Source of the DNA: Microcaldota archaeon
Lineage (GTDB): Archaea > Micrarchaeota > Micrarchaeia > Micrarchaeales > Micrarchaeaceae
NCBI GenBank assembly: GCA_021834865.1
Contig: JAKBRD010000012.1
Span: 1-22,127 of the forward strand
Length of the DNA: 22,127 nt
Direction: 5' to 3'
Of the stretch, positions 14,654 to 21,947 are shown one piece after another. Position 1 is the first letter of the stretch. The number at the start of each line of letters is the position of its first letter. A model generated the notes under the pieces. The model worked only from the letters and a program-made list of their open reading frames with translations. It ran no database searches and was not told the origin of the DNA. The position numbers and the translations under genes were made by a program.

Positions 14654-15580
14654 TTGTACTATTACCTTATATCAATAATCGTGCTTGCTGCAGTTTTCCT
14701 AACGGAATACTATACGCGGAGGCACCTTTCGGCAATCGGAGCTCTTGCGTTTATCATAATTTCGTTCATAAAGTACGGGATATCCTATCTGTCAGCATCG
14801 CTTTCGTTGATGCTGCTGCTATCCTTCTGCCTAATGTACGCTTATTCCAAAAAAAGGCTCAGGGTCTTTTACGCCGCCCTTGGTGCCATAGCAGTTCTAT
14901 TCCTCCTTTGCGTGCATTACGGCATAGCGACCACTTATGCCACAATGGCTTTCGGGATTGGCGCGTTATACGGAATAGCATCTTCCGGCATAGAATCAAA
15001 AAAGCAAAAGGAACAGAAGCAGAATATTGCCATAGAACTGCGCAGGGATTACCTGCAGATACTTATGGGTGCAGTCCTTGTCGCAGTGTTGGCATTGATG
15101 CCTATTTCGGGATTCTACCTCTCTTTCTATCTGGTGCTTCTCGGGATATTCGGCATAGCGTTTTCAGCAAATTCCAAGTCTAAGCATTTATCCGTTCTGC
15201 GCAACCTTGAAAAAAACGGAGTATTCTACGGCAGGGGCGCCATATTCCTGGCAATAGGATTTACGATACTTTTGTCGCTTTATCCAGACTTCAAAGTCGC
15301 TCTTTTCGGGATAGCAGTCCTTCTATTCTGCGATCCGGCCGCAACCATATTCGGGCTAAGGTTCGGCAGACATGCGAAGCTCCCGCACAACAGGCACAAG
15401 AGCTATGCCGGCACGCTGTCATACTTCGTACTGGGCTCTGTATTCGGCCTGCTGCTCGTAGGCTACATTGGCATACCTATAGCCCTTCTACTTGCGCTTT
15501 TCGAAAGCCTGGAAAACAAGCTTGACGACAACATTACCGTAGCGATAGCTTACGGCGTCATAGGCGCGCTGCTTGCATAA
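14654..15580 (+). CDS. Dolichol kinase-like CTP-dependent lipid kinase
   Basis: Polytopic membrane protein of 308 aa, nearly all hydrophobic helices. The C-terminal third carries the signature of the dolichol kinase/phosphatidate cytidylyltransferase-like family (COG0170): D227 with GLRFG (234-238), then K249-S250 and G253, arranged as CDPAATIFGLRFG, HKS, YAGTLSYF. Enzymes of this type (Sec59, Dgk1) phosphorylate a polyprenol, dolichol or diacylglycerol with CTP. With uppS upstream, a polyprenol kinase is the likeliest role, producing the phosphate carrier for N-glycosylation. A geranylgeraniol or phytol kinase is the main alternative. TTG 14654 is the start, supported by GGTG 5 nt upstream. 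The spacer to the DUF2070 gene is 63 bp and contains TATA-like stretches, so both readthrough and own promoter are possible. Confidence 0.82.
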   Translation: MYYYLISIIVLAAVFLTEYYTRRHLSAIGALAFIIISFIKYGISYLSASLSLMLLLSFCLMYAYSKKRLRVFYAALGAIAVLFLLCVHYGIATTYATMAFGIGALYGIASSGIESKKQKEQKQNIAIELRRDYLQILMGAVLVAVLALMPISGFYLSFYLVLLGIFGIAFSANSKSKHLSVLRNLEKNGVFYGRGAIFLAIGFTILLSLYPDFKVALFGIAVLLFCDPAATIFGLRFGRHAKLPHNRHKSYAGTLSYFVLGSVFGLLLVGYIGIPIALLLALFESLENKLDDNITVAIAYGVIGALLA

Positions 15581-15640
15581 AGCAATACCTATACTGCCGC
15601 TATTAGCGCGAATTTGCTCCCCTTTAAAAACCTTCGTTTT

Positions 15641-15653
15641 AATAACTATTTGC
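15641..15653 (+). promoter_or_regulatory. TATA-like box for histone gene
   Basis: 'tttaataactatt' lies about 26 bp before 15673. That would give a leader of about 14 nt containing the SD site GGGTG (15677-15681), 5 nt before TTG 15687. Confidence 0.4.
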
Positions 15654-15686
15654 CAACTTGTCTTGGCTTATTTTGAGGGTGTTGGA

Positions 15687-16010
15687 TTGGTAAAACAAAG
15701 GAGTTTCAGCTTATATGACATAGAGCAGTTCCTCAAAGAAGCCGGTGCCGAGAAGATAAACGAGAAAGCGGTAATAACCCTTGAACAGGAGCTCGAGCAG
15801 ACGGTCAATGAACTGGTTGGAGAAGCCTCTTTCTACGCCAATTATGCAGGGCGCAAAAACGTAATAAAATGCAGCGATTTGGAGCTTGTGCAGCCAAAGC
15901 GCTCGGCTTCGGTATCAAAAGTCGTGTATTTGCGCGGCATGAGAAAAAGGCCAGTAGTCCGCAAGAAGTCCAAGAACAGGATAATACTCACGCGCGTAAG
16001 GACGCAGTAG
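15687..16010 (+). CDS. Archaeal histone with basic C-terminal tail
   Basis: DNA-packaging protein of 107 aa. Residues about 9-67 form a histone fold: DIEQFLKEAGAEKI (helix 1), VITLEQELEQTVNELVGEASFYANYAG (helix 2), RKNVIKCSDLELV (loop and helix 3). They align to HMfB from 'GRIIKDAGAERV' to 'GRKTIKAEDIEL'. The DNA-clamp Arg and Asp of the second loop are kept. An unusual 38-residue tail follows, with many Lys/Arg (KRSASVSK, GMRKRPVVRKKSKNR) and ending RVRTQ; classical archaeal histones stop at the fold. TTG 15687 is the start, supported by GGGTG 5 nt upstream; earlier in-frame starts would add non-histone residues within the promoter. It lies downstream of the lipid-kinase gene but probably has its own promoter. 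Confidence 0.85.
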   Translation: MVKQRSFSLYDIEQFLKEAGAEKINEKAVITLEQELEQTVNELVGEASFYANYAGRKNVIKCSDLELVQPKRSASVSKVVYLRGMRKRPVVRKKSKNRIILTRVRTQ

Positions 16011-16051
16011 GCAGAAAATGCTGTAATCCCGTAAAAGAACTTGCCAAAACA

Positions 16052-16068
16052 CTATTTAACTTTAAATG
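16052..16068 (+). promoter_or_regulatory. TATA region for the duplicated-domain gene
   Basis: 'ctatttaactttaaatg' offers TATA-like boxes whose start sites would fall near 16083-16090, just before ATG 16095. GGAG at 16084-16087 is a possible SD if the leader is long enough to include it. Confidence 0.4.
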
Positions 16069-16094
16069 CTGCATAGCCTGCTTGGAGTGTTCGA

Positions 16095-16811
16095 ATGAAG
16101 ATAAGCCTCAATTTCCTGAAGAAGAAATCGAACTACAGCGGCGACATAACCGGCATAAGCATATACTGGAAGAACTCGATGCACGGGCTTCCCGGCAGGA
16201 AGCTCTCCGAGCGCGAATTCAGCCTTAAGATTCCATTCACGAACAAGAACTATGAAAGCCTTTCGTTCCTCAAGAAGTCCGATGCTACAGAAATCGTTCA
16301 GGAGATAGAGGTAAAAAGCCCTTTCAAGCTCATTAGCATAGAGCCTCAGCTTCCGGCCTCGATAAAGTCGGGAGAATCTATAGAATTCGACATCAGGATA
16401 AGCGCGCCGGAATACAACTACAGCGGCCCTCTGGTGCTCAAAATGATACCCAAGCCTGTAGAAATGGTGCACGTAGAGCTGCCAGACATAATTGCGGTAA
16501 ACGGCGAAAAAAGGGTCAAGGTAAACGAGCACGGCGAAGTCAAGAGCGTAGAGAAGGGCTCAAACTTCGAGATATCAATGCAAATGTACAGGGTACTTAC
16601 GTACAACGACACCGTCAAGGGCGTTTCGGTCAACAAGCCCTTTGAATTCGTGGGCTCCGAGCCAAAGCTTCCATTTACAATAGACAACAAGAGCAGCTTC
16701 GTGGCTAGCTTCTACATAAAAGCCCCTGAATTTGATTACGCAGGCACATTGGAGCTGGTTTTCGAAAAGCAGAATTCCGAGCAGCAAGAGCCTAAAGCGC
16801 CTGCCTCCTGA
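16095..16811 (+). CDS. Unknown cytoplasmic protein with internal duplication
   Basis: A 238-aa protein of no family I recognise. It contains two related halves. Residues 75-116 and 181-223 share the pattern PF-x5-EP-x-LP-x2-I, a beta strand, then APE-x2-Y-x-G-x-L-x-L, at a period of 106 residues. Each half looks like an all-beta, immunoglobulin-type domain preceded by a segment with a long strand pair (FSLKIPF and FEISMQM). There is no signal peptide, membrane segment or cysteine, so it should be cytoplasmic, unlike most archaeal Ig-like repeats. The last 15 residues are a Gln/Glu/Pro tail. GGAG lies 7 bp before the start. It follows the histone gene by 84 bp and converges on rfcS. A binding or scaffold role is plausible but unproven. 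Confidence 0.78.
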   Translation: MKISLNFLKKKSNYSGDITGISIYWKNSMHGLPGRKLSEREFSLKIPFTNKNYESLSFLKKSDATEIVQEIEVKSPFKLISIEPQLPASIKSGESIEFDIRISAPEYNYSGPLVLKMIPKPVEMVHVELPDIIAVNGEKRVKVNEHGEVKSVEKGSNFEISMQMYRVLTYNDTVKGVSVNKPFEFVGSEPKLPFTIDNKSSFVASFYIKAPEFDYAGTLELVFEKQNSEQQEPKAPAS

Positions 16812-16824
16812 ATTTCCCAAATGC

Positions 16825-17790
16825 CTACTGACCCTTGGCTATTAGCGACAGGTTAGCAAGGAATGCCTCCAATTGTATGCGCTCATTCGCTCCTTCAACT
16901 ACCCTGAAGTTGCATTCGCCTATATAGCTTATTGTCTTAAGCTTGGCCCTTTCGTCTATATTCATCGCCTGTACTTCCCTGTAGCACTGGGTCAGTATAT
17001 CTTCGGCTCCAAGCCCGTGCTTTAGCATCAGGGTGTCGAGCTCCTCCCTTGCCTTCTCGAAATTGCCCTCGACGCTGTATTTGAGCATAGATATTATTTC
17101 CGTGGGCCTTGCCCTTGAAGCTACGTTGTAGACTTCGGATTCCGTTATCTTCTTTGAGAACATAGCCGCGCTCTGCAGCACGTTTGTAAGCTTCCTCATG
17201 TCTCCGTCCCCAACGTAAATTAGCGCCTCAATCGCTTTGTCATCCATCTCAAGCCCTTCTTCCTTGGCTATCCTTTCTACGTATTTTCGCATGTCTGCCG
17301 AAGTGAGCTGCTTGAACCTGAAAACTACGCACCTGCTCTGTATGGGCTCTATTATCTTGCTCGCATAGTTGGCGCTGAGTATGAATCTTGTTTCGGATGA
17401 ATATTTCTCCATCGTGCGCCTGAGCGCGTGCTGCGCATCGGCTGTAAGCGAGTCTGCTTCATCCAAAAATATGATTTTTACAGGCACGCTGGCAATGGAT
17501 ACTGTTCTTGCGAAGTTTTTCACTTCTCCTCTTATTACGTCTATTCCCCTTGCGTCGCTTGCGTTAAGCTCTTTGAAAGCGCCTTCAAGATCCGTTCCGT
17601 AAAGGTCACGGGCCAGTGCAATGGCGCATGTGGTCTTACCTATTCCTGCGCTTCCTGCAAATATCATGTTTGGGAAGTTGCTGCCCTTTATGAAGGACTT
17701 AAGCCTTTCAACTATTGGCTTCTGGCCTATGACTTCCTCAAGGCTTTTGGGCCTGTATTTTTCCGTCCAAGGCAAATCAAGATTCGGCAT
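16825..17790 (-). CDS. rfcS: Replication factor C small subunit
   Basis: AAA+ clamp-loader subunit that assembles with RfcL to load PCNA. The protein is 321 aa from ATG 17790 (MPNLDLPWTEKYRPKS). The RFC box is PWTEKYRPKSLEEVIGQ, Walker A is AGSAGIGKTT (K52), Walker B is IIFLDEAD (D110-D113), and the SRC motif with the arginine finger is 'IIEPIQSRCVVFRF'. The helical collar domain completes the protein to the C-terminus, and there is no intein. In-frame ATGs at 17811, 17805 and 17799 would add up to seven hydrophobic residues. A minus-strand TATA box (about 17828-17839) would place transcription near 17806, so ATG 17805 is a real alternative start. The 3' end nearly meets the convergent gene at 16811. 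Identification is certain. Confidence 0.95.
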   Translation of the reverse strand: MPNLDLPWTEKYRPKSLEEVIGQKPIVERLKSFIKGSNFPNMIFAGSAGIGKTTCAIALARDLYGTDLEGAFKELNASDARGIDVIRGEVKNFARTVSIASVPVKIIFLDEADSLTADAQHALRRTMEKYSSETRFILSANYASKIIEPIQSRCVVFRFKQLTSADMRKYVERIAKEEGLEMDDKAIEALIYVGDGDMRKLTNVLQSAAMFSKKITESEVYNVASRARPTEIISMLKYSVEGNFEKAREELDTLMLKHGLGAEDILTQCYREVQAMNIDERAKLKTISYIGECNFRVVEGANERIQLEAFLANLSLIAKGQ

Positions 17791-17827
17791 GATAATCATC
17801 AGCATAAGCATTGACTATTTTCGGGTA

Positions 17828-17839
17828 AAAATATTTAAC
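17828..17839 (-). promoter_or_regulatory. TATA box for rfcS
   Basis: The minus-strand stretch 'gttaaatatttt' is centred about 27 bp upstream of 17806. The region from here to 18029 holds no gene I can support, only a 5-bp palindrome (17989-18000, GCTGA-tt-TCAGC) before the glycosyltransferase. Confidence 0.5.
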
Positions 17840-18029
17840 TATGCCCTTGGGCGATTAAAGCACAAGAATAATGCAGAGAAATGCGCATTTCCGAAACCGC
17901 TAAATGGGTTGGGAGCCAAAACAATTATGTAAACGCCAAGAAGAAAAATGGGAAATCATAAGGGAATGCACCCTGGAAAATTAACGGTGCTGATTTCAGC
18001 AATAACTCTAAAATCTGGATCGGATCAAA

Positions 18030-19055
18030 ATGCCAAAAACAATTTTAGTGGCCCATAGCTTCGGATATAACAAGCAATTCGGCTATAGCGGCATAGACAG
18101 GTATAGCCAAGAGCTTGACGAAGGCCTTACCAGCATAGGCTATAAGCACGACAAATACGCCTATAACAAAAACAATCTGCTAAAGCGGCTTTTTGCAAGC
18201 CCCAAAGCAGTAAAGGGATACGACATAATACATCTTGCGCAGCCTCACGGCTATGAAGCTTTCATGGGCAATAAAGCAAAGAAAATACTCACATGGCACG
18301 ATAAGGACATATTCACTAGAAAAAGGGCCGGCCAGTTTTATAATTTATTCAGGGGGCTTATGGCCTACAAGTTTGCAGATACAATAACGTTCAACAGCCA
18401 TCAATCGTATTACGAATTAAAAGATTACATTAAAAAATACATAAGGTTCGACGAGAGCAAAATCTACGACGTTACTCCACTGCCGCTGGAGGATATTTGG
18501 ATTAGGCAAAGAGTAGCCAAGAAGCAGCGCAGGAAGGGATTTATCTACATAGGTGCCATAAACTACGAGCACAAGAACCTGAAAGGGCTAATGGAGACAT
18601 ACAAAGAGATAAGCGACAACGTACCGAGCATGAAAAACCTGCCCCTACACATATTCACAAGCTCGCCCAACGCGCAAAAGTTAATAAGAGAGGCCAAGGC
18701 AAAAATCAAAGCCAAGCGCATTTTCCCTATAATACTCCATGAAAGGAGTTCCGATGCGGAGATACTGAAATACTTAAAACAATCTATAGCGCTATTGCAT
18801 TTAAGCAAGTATGAAGGCTACGGATTGCCCCTGCTTGAAAGCATAGCTGTTGGCACTCCGGTAATAACGCTTAAGAAGGCAAAGCTTCCTGAAGAGGTAG
18901 CCAAATGGACCATAAGGGTCGATGACGCTGCAGCCGCAGCCATAAAGCTGTATAAAAAGCCGGGAAGCGCAAGCCCAGAGGCCATAAGGTATGCAAAGAG
19001 CCTCACGAAAGAGAATTACGCAAAGAAGATGGTAAAGCTATACGAAAAAGCATAA
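18030..19055 (+). CDS. Glycosyltransferase, GT-B fold, GT4-like
   Basis: Cytoplasmic sugar transferase of 341 aa. The N-terminal Rossmann domain starts ILVAHSFGYNKQFGYSGIDRY, with a glycine-rich loop typical of GT4 acceptor domains. The C-terminal nucleotide-sugar domain begins near 'KGFIYIGAINYEHKNLKGL' and has the E-x7-E signature in KYEGYGLPLLESIAVGTPVI. There is no membrane helix. The substrate cannot be read from the sequence; a surface glycan or lipid-linked oligosaccharide is likely given the sequon-rich membrane proteins nearby. It is the first gene of a tight three-gene unit (gaps of 18 and 23 bp). G+C is slightly lower than in the replication genes, so horizontal acquisition is possible. 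Confidence 0.88.
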   Translation: MPKTILVAHSFGYNKQFGYSGIDRYSQELDEGLTSIGYKHDKYAYNKNNLLKRLFASPKAVKGYDIIHLAQPHGYEAFMGNKAKKILTWHDKDIFTRKRAGQFYNLFRGLMAYKFADTITFNSHQSYYELKDYIKKYIRFDESKIYDVTPLPLEDIWIRQRVAKKQRRKGFIYIGAINYEHKNLKGLMETYKEISDNVPSMKNLPLHIFTSSPNAQKLIREAKAKIKAKRIFPIILHERSSDAEILKYLKQSIALLHLSKYEGYGLPLLESIAVGTPVITLKKAKLPEEVAKWTIRVDDAAAAAIKLYKKPGSASPEAIRYAKSLTKENYAKKMVKLYEKA

Positions 19056-19061
19056 GCTTGT

Positions 19062-19066
19062 AAAGG
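19062..19066 (+). promoter_or_regulatory. Shine-Dalgarno site of the small Lys-rich gene
   Basis: AGGTG a few bases before ATG 19074 is a good archaeal SD. It is the main sign that the 73-codon frame is a real gene. Confidence 0.55.
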
Positions 19067-19073
19067 TGTAAAA

Positions 19074-19295
19074 ATGACAAAAAGCATAAAAGAAAAGAAA
19101 GATACGGAAGGCAAAATATCTGATGTACCTAAAAAATTATTTCAAAACGATGATGGAAAACATGGAACTAAAGAAGAAAGCAAAAAAGGCATGGCCTACG
19201 CACTTGCAACGAAAGAGATGGCCAACGAAGCTTTAAAACTTAAAAAGCTAAATAGAAGCGAAGACTCCGAAAAGGAAAGCTGCGGAAAGACTTAA
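19074..19295 (+). CDS. Small lysine-rich hydrophilic protein
   Basis: A 73-aa protein, very rich in Lys, Glu, Ser and Asp with almost no aromatic residues. A short central segment (KGMAYALATKEMANEALKLKKL, given here only in outline as residues 38-59) could form an amphipathic helix; the ends look disordered. One Cys is near the C-terminus (ESCGKT). No family recognised. A strong SD (AGGTG) precedes the ATG, and it sits 18 bp after the glycosyltransferase and 23 bp before the peptidase gene, so it belongs to that operon. Composition could also reflect a nucleic-acid or membrane-surface binder; this is not testable from sequence alone. Confidence 0.6.
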   Translation: MTKSIKEKKDTEGKISDVPKKLFQNDDGKHGTKEESKKGMAYALATKEMANEALKLKKLNRSEDSEKESCGKT

Positions 19296-19318
19296 GCAGG
19301 CAAAGATCCGGTAATTAA

Positions 19319-21298
19319 ATGGCAGCCAATGAAAAATCGATATTGGATAAAATAGGGTTCTCTGTAAAAAACATGGATAAGTCAGTAGATCCGTTCGATG
19401 ATTTTTATTCATACGCATGCGGAAGCTGGCTAAAAAAGCATGAAATACCATCAGAAAAGACAAGGATAGGCTCTTTCGACGAACTATACGAAGCCAACAT
19501 GCTCATACTTAAGGGCATTGCAGACAAATGCGCCAATGGCAAGCCCGATAGCCATACAGAACGCCTTGTTGGCGATTTCTACTCTTCGTACATGAACGAG
19601 AAGCTTGCTGAAAAGCTGAAATTCACTCCAATAATGCCCATTATGAAAAGGATAAGGGATATGGAAAGCACGGATGAGATTCCTTCACTGCTTGGAGAGT
19701 TGGCTCGCATTGGCGTAAACGCTTTCTTCGGCTCTTACGTAACATCCGACATAAAAAACAGTGAGATATACGCGCTTTACACGTGGCAGGGAGGAACATC
19801 GCTGCCTGACAGGGATTACTACCTTAATCCAAAGTTCGCAGCGCTGCGCAATGAATATGTCAAACACATAAAGAACGTTTTCACCCTCTATGGCTCGAAG
19901 CCTTCGTATGCGATGGCTGACGCGAAAGCCGTAATGGACATAGAGACGGAATTGGCAAAGGCCCAGCGAACAAACGTGGAGCTCAGAGACGACAGGAAGA
20001 ATTACAACAAAATGACAATAAAGCAGATAAGCTCAAGGTACAAGAAATTGGACATGGAGGAATACTACAAGGCTCTAGGTGCAAAGAGGATAAGCTACGC
20101 AATAATAGGCCAGCCGGAATTCTTCGATAAATTGGAAAAGATGATTCCAAGGCTGGAGCTAAACAAGTCAAAGGCGTATCTTACGTGGTTAGTGCTGCAC
20201 ACATATTCGGGGCTTTTGCACAGGGCTTTTTACGAAGAATACTTCAGCTTCTTCGGCAGAAAAATATCAGGCCAGAAATCACCAAGGCCGCGCTGGAAGC
20301 GCGGAGTATCTCTCACAGATTACATGATAGGAGAGGCCTTGGGTGCGCTCTATGTAAAGCAGAACTTCGATGCAAAGACCAAAAGGAAGGCAGAGGAGCT
20401 TGTTGCTAACGTGAGAAGCTCTTTCGCAGAAAGGATAAAGAAGATAGACTGGATGTCTGAGCAGACAAAGAAGAAGGCATTGGACAAGCTCGCTTCGATA
20501 AACCAGAAGATAGGATATCCGAAGAAATTCAGGGACTATTCAAAGCTCCTACTAAAAAGGGACGACTTGGTAGGGAACTTCCAGAGAGCTTATGCGTTCG
20601 AATTCGACAGGGACATATCAAGGATAGGGAAGCCAGTCGACAGGAACGAATGGGGAATGACTCCTCCCACAGTTAACGCGTACTACAATCCCTCTCTAAA
20701 CGAGATCGTATTTCCTGCAGGGATATTCCAGCCTCCGTTCTTCGATGCGAACAAGGACGATGCAGTTAACTATGCATGCATAGGCGGCGTTATAGGGCAC
20801 GAGATGACGCACGGGTTCGACGACCAGGGCAGCCGCTATGACAAGAAGGGAAATCTGAAAGAATGGTGGCAAAAGACCGACGAAAACAAGTTTAAATCAA
20901 AGGCAGAGAAGGTCGCAAGGCTTTACGGCTCATTGGAGGTTATGCCTGGCCTAAAGGTAAACGGCAAGCTTACATTGGGAGAGAACATAGCAGATTTGGG
21001 CGGCATAAACATAGCTTTCGACGCGCTTAAGATGGCACAAAAGACAAGCGGCTACAAAGGAAAGCCGATTGACAGTTTCACACAGGAGCAAAGGTTCTTC
21101 ATTGCCTGGGCGCAGATGTACAAGGGCAAGGCAAGGCCGGAAGAGTCAAAGAGGCTTATACTCATAGACCCTCATTCGCCGGAAAAATTCAGAGGATTGA
21201 TTCCTGCAATAACACATGAGTCGTTCCAAAAGGAATTCAAAGGCTTAAGCAAAAAAAGAACGATAGCAACCAAGCACGACAACGTGAATCTCTGGTAA
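19319..21298 (+). CDS. pepO: M13 family zinc metallopeptidase (neprilysin/PepO-like)
   Basis: Zinc endopeptidase of the neprilysin family, 659 aa, full family length. The zinc site is HEMTH (H494, E495, H498) followed by GFDDQGSRYD. The third ligand is E555 in GENIADLGG, with D559 as the supporting acid. The substrate-binding N-A-Y-Y-N-P motif precedes it, and the family C-terminal Trp is kept (VNLW). The N-terminal M13 domain starts 'VDPFDDFYSYACGSWLKKHEIP'. There is no signal peptide or membrane anchor, so it should act in the cytoplasm, unlike neprilysin. M13 enzymes are common in bacteria and animals and patchy in archaea, so lateral acquisition is likely. ATG 19319 has only a weak SD. 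It is the last gene of the glycosyltransferase operon. Confidence 0.94.
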   Translation: MAANEKSILDKIGFSVKNMDKSVDPFDDFYSYACGSWLKKHEIPSEKTRIGSFDELYEANMLILKGIADKCANGKPDSHTERLVGDFYSSYMNEKLAEKLKFTPIMPIMKRIRDMESTDEIPSLLGELARIGVNAFFGSYVTSDIKNSEIYALYTWQGGTSLPDRDYYLNPKFAALRNEYVKHIKNVFTLYGSKPSYAMADAKAVMDIETELAKAQRTNVELRDDRKNYNKMTIKQISSRYKKLDMEEYYKALGAKRISYAIIGQPEFFDKLEKMIPRLELNKSKAYLTWLVLHTYSGLLHRAFYEEYFSFFGRKISGQKSPRPRWKRGVSLTDYMIGEALGALYVKQNFDAKTKRKAEELVANVRSSFAERIKKIDWMSEQTKKKALDKLASINQKIGYPKKFRDYSKLLLKRDDLVGNFQRAYAFEFDRDISRIGKPVDRNEWGMTPPTVNAYYNPSLNEIVFPAGIFQPPFFDANKDDAVNYACIGGVIGHEMTHGFDDQGSRYDKKGNLKEWWQKTDENKFKSKAEKVARLYGSLEVMPGLKVNGKLTLGENIADLGGINIAFDALKMAQKTSGYKGKPIDSFTQEQRFFIAWAQMYKGKARPEESKRLILIDPHSPEKFRGLIPAITHESFQKEFKGLSKKRTIATKHDNVNLW

Positions 21299-21340
21299 AC
21301 AAAGTAATAAAAAAGCATTCGACTAATAAATACTGCAAAA

Positions 21341-21413
21341 GGGGAGTTACGCTAACCTGGCAGACTGCGAGCCTTGGGCGCTCGCTATAGGAGTTCAAAT
21401 CTCCTACTCCCCA
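21341..21413 (+). tRNA. tRNA-Pro (anticodon TGG)
   Basis: The acceptor stem is perfect: GGGGAGT (21341-21347) with ACTCCCC (21406-21412), discriminator A at 21413, no encoded CCA. The anticodon arm pairs CGAGC (21368-21372) with GCTCG (21380-21384) around the loop CTTGGGC, giving anticodon TGG at 21375-21377, followed by G37 as expected for proline. The T arm is AGGAG-TTCAAAT-CTCCT, fully paired. The variable loop has 4 nt. The D loop keeps A14 and G18-G19 (AACCTGGCA), but the D stem CGCT/GACT has only one Watson-Crick pair plus a wobble. No intron is seen. A TATA-like stretch (21304-21314) lies about 30 bp upstream. The last ten bases overlap the end of the convergent Nudix gene. Confidence 0.92.
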
Positions 21414-21841
21414 CTTAAATGGTTTAACTCAGCCAAGCGCCTTTTGGCGCTTGTTAGCATTTCTCTCCATTTGTCATGATTAAGCTTGGTCAATGCATCG
21501 TCAAATGTTGCCCAGAGATACTCTTTATGCTCTTGGCTAATAATTACCTTATCGTTCGGTGCTTTTATAAAGTATAAAAGTATTATTCGCGTATTTCCGG
21601 TAGAACGGCTAACATATTCATTTTTTCCTACAAAATTTCCTATCAATTCAAATTTTTCAATACCTGTTTCTTCTTTAAGTTCACGTTTAAGAGTTTCTAT
21701 ATCGTTTTCATTTTCTAATTGATGCCCTTTTGGAAACTCCCAAAAATCACCATTTTTATCGGCTCTGTTTAATAATAAATATAAGCCACCCTGATTGACA
21801 ACTATCGCACCAACGGATTTTTCTACCACTATGCAAATCAC
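21404..21841 (-). CDS. Nudix hydrolase, Ap4A hydrolase-like
   Basis: Cytoplasmic pyrophosphohydrolase of 145 aa. The Nudix box G-x5-E-x7-R-E-L-x-E-E-x-G-I is complete, running from GHQLENE to RELKEETGI (about residues 39-61). The N-terminal 'VEKSVGAIVV', the 'EFPKGH' before the box and a late 'HKEYLWATFDDA' resemble bis(5'-nucleosyl)-tetraphosphatases (asymmetrical). The start is GTG 21841 or GTG 21829 (MVEKSVGAI), the latter closer to the family start. The final codons and stop (TAG at 21406-21404) lie inside the 3' end of the tRNA-Pro gene on the other strand. Two sampled 60-base lines are 25-27% G+C, far below the window's usual near-50%, which suggests recent arrival. No integrase is present. 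Confidence 0.9.
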   Translation of the reverse strand: MICIVVEKSVGAIVVNQGGLYLLLNRADKNGDFWEFPKGHQLENENDIETLKRELKEETGIEKFELIGNFVGKNEYVSRSTGNTRIILLYFIKAPNDKVIISQEHKEYLWATFDDALTKLNHDKWREMLTSAKRRLAELNHLSGE

Positions 21842-21947
21842 TTTTTAATAAAAGTTTTTTCTATTATGCATATTAATCCATTTATGCTTTAAATAAATTT
21901 ACGAGTCTATATAATTATCCTTAATTTCGTAGTCTACTATGCTGCTT

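Noticed and set aside
14428..15183. 251-codon plus-strand open frame spanning the end of DUF2070 and the start of the lipid kinase
   Set aside because: It overlaps two well-supported genes in another frame and its translation has no coherent hydrophobic or domain pattern.
17989..18000. GCTGA-tt-TCAGC inverted repeat before the glycosyltransferase
   Set aside because: Five-base arms are common by chance and it is not placed clearly relative to a promoter.
17948..18058. 36-codon frame (MGNHKGMHPGKL...) running into the glycosyltransferase gene
   Set aside because: Very short, no SD, out of frame with and overlapping the start of a well-supported gene.
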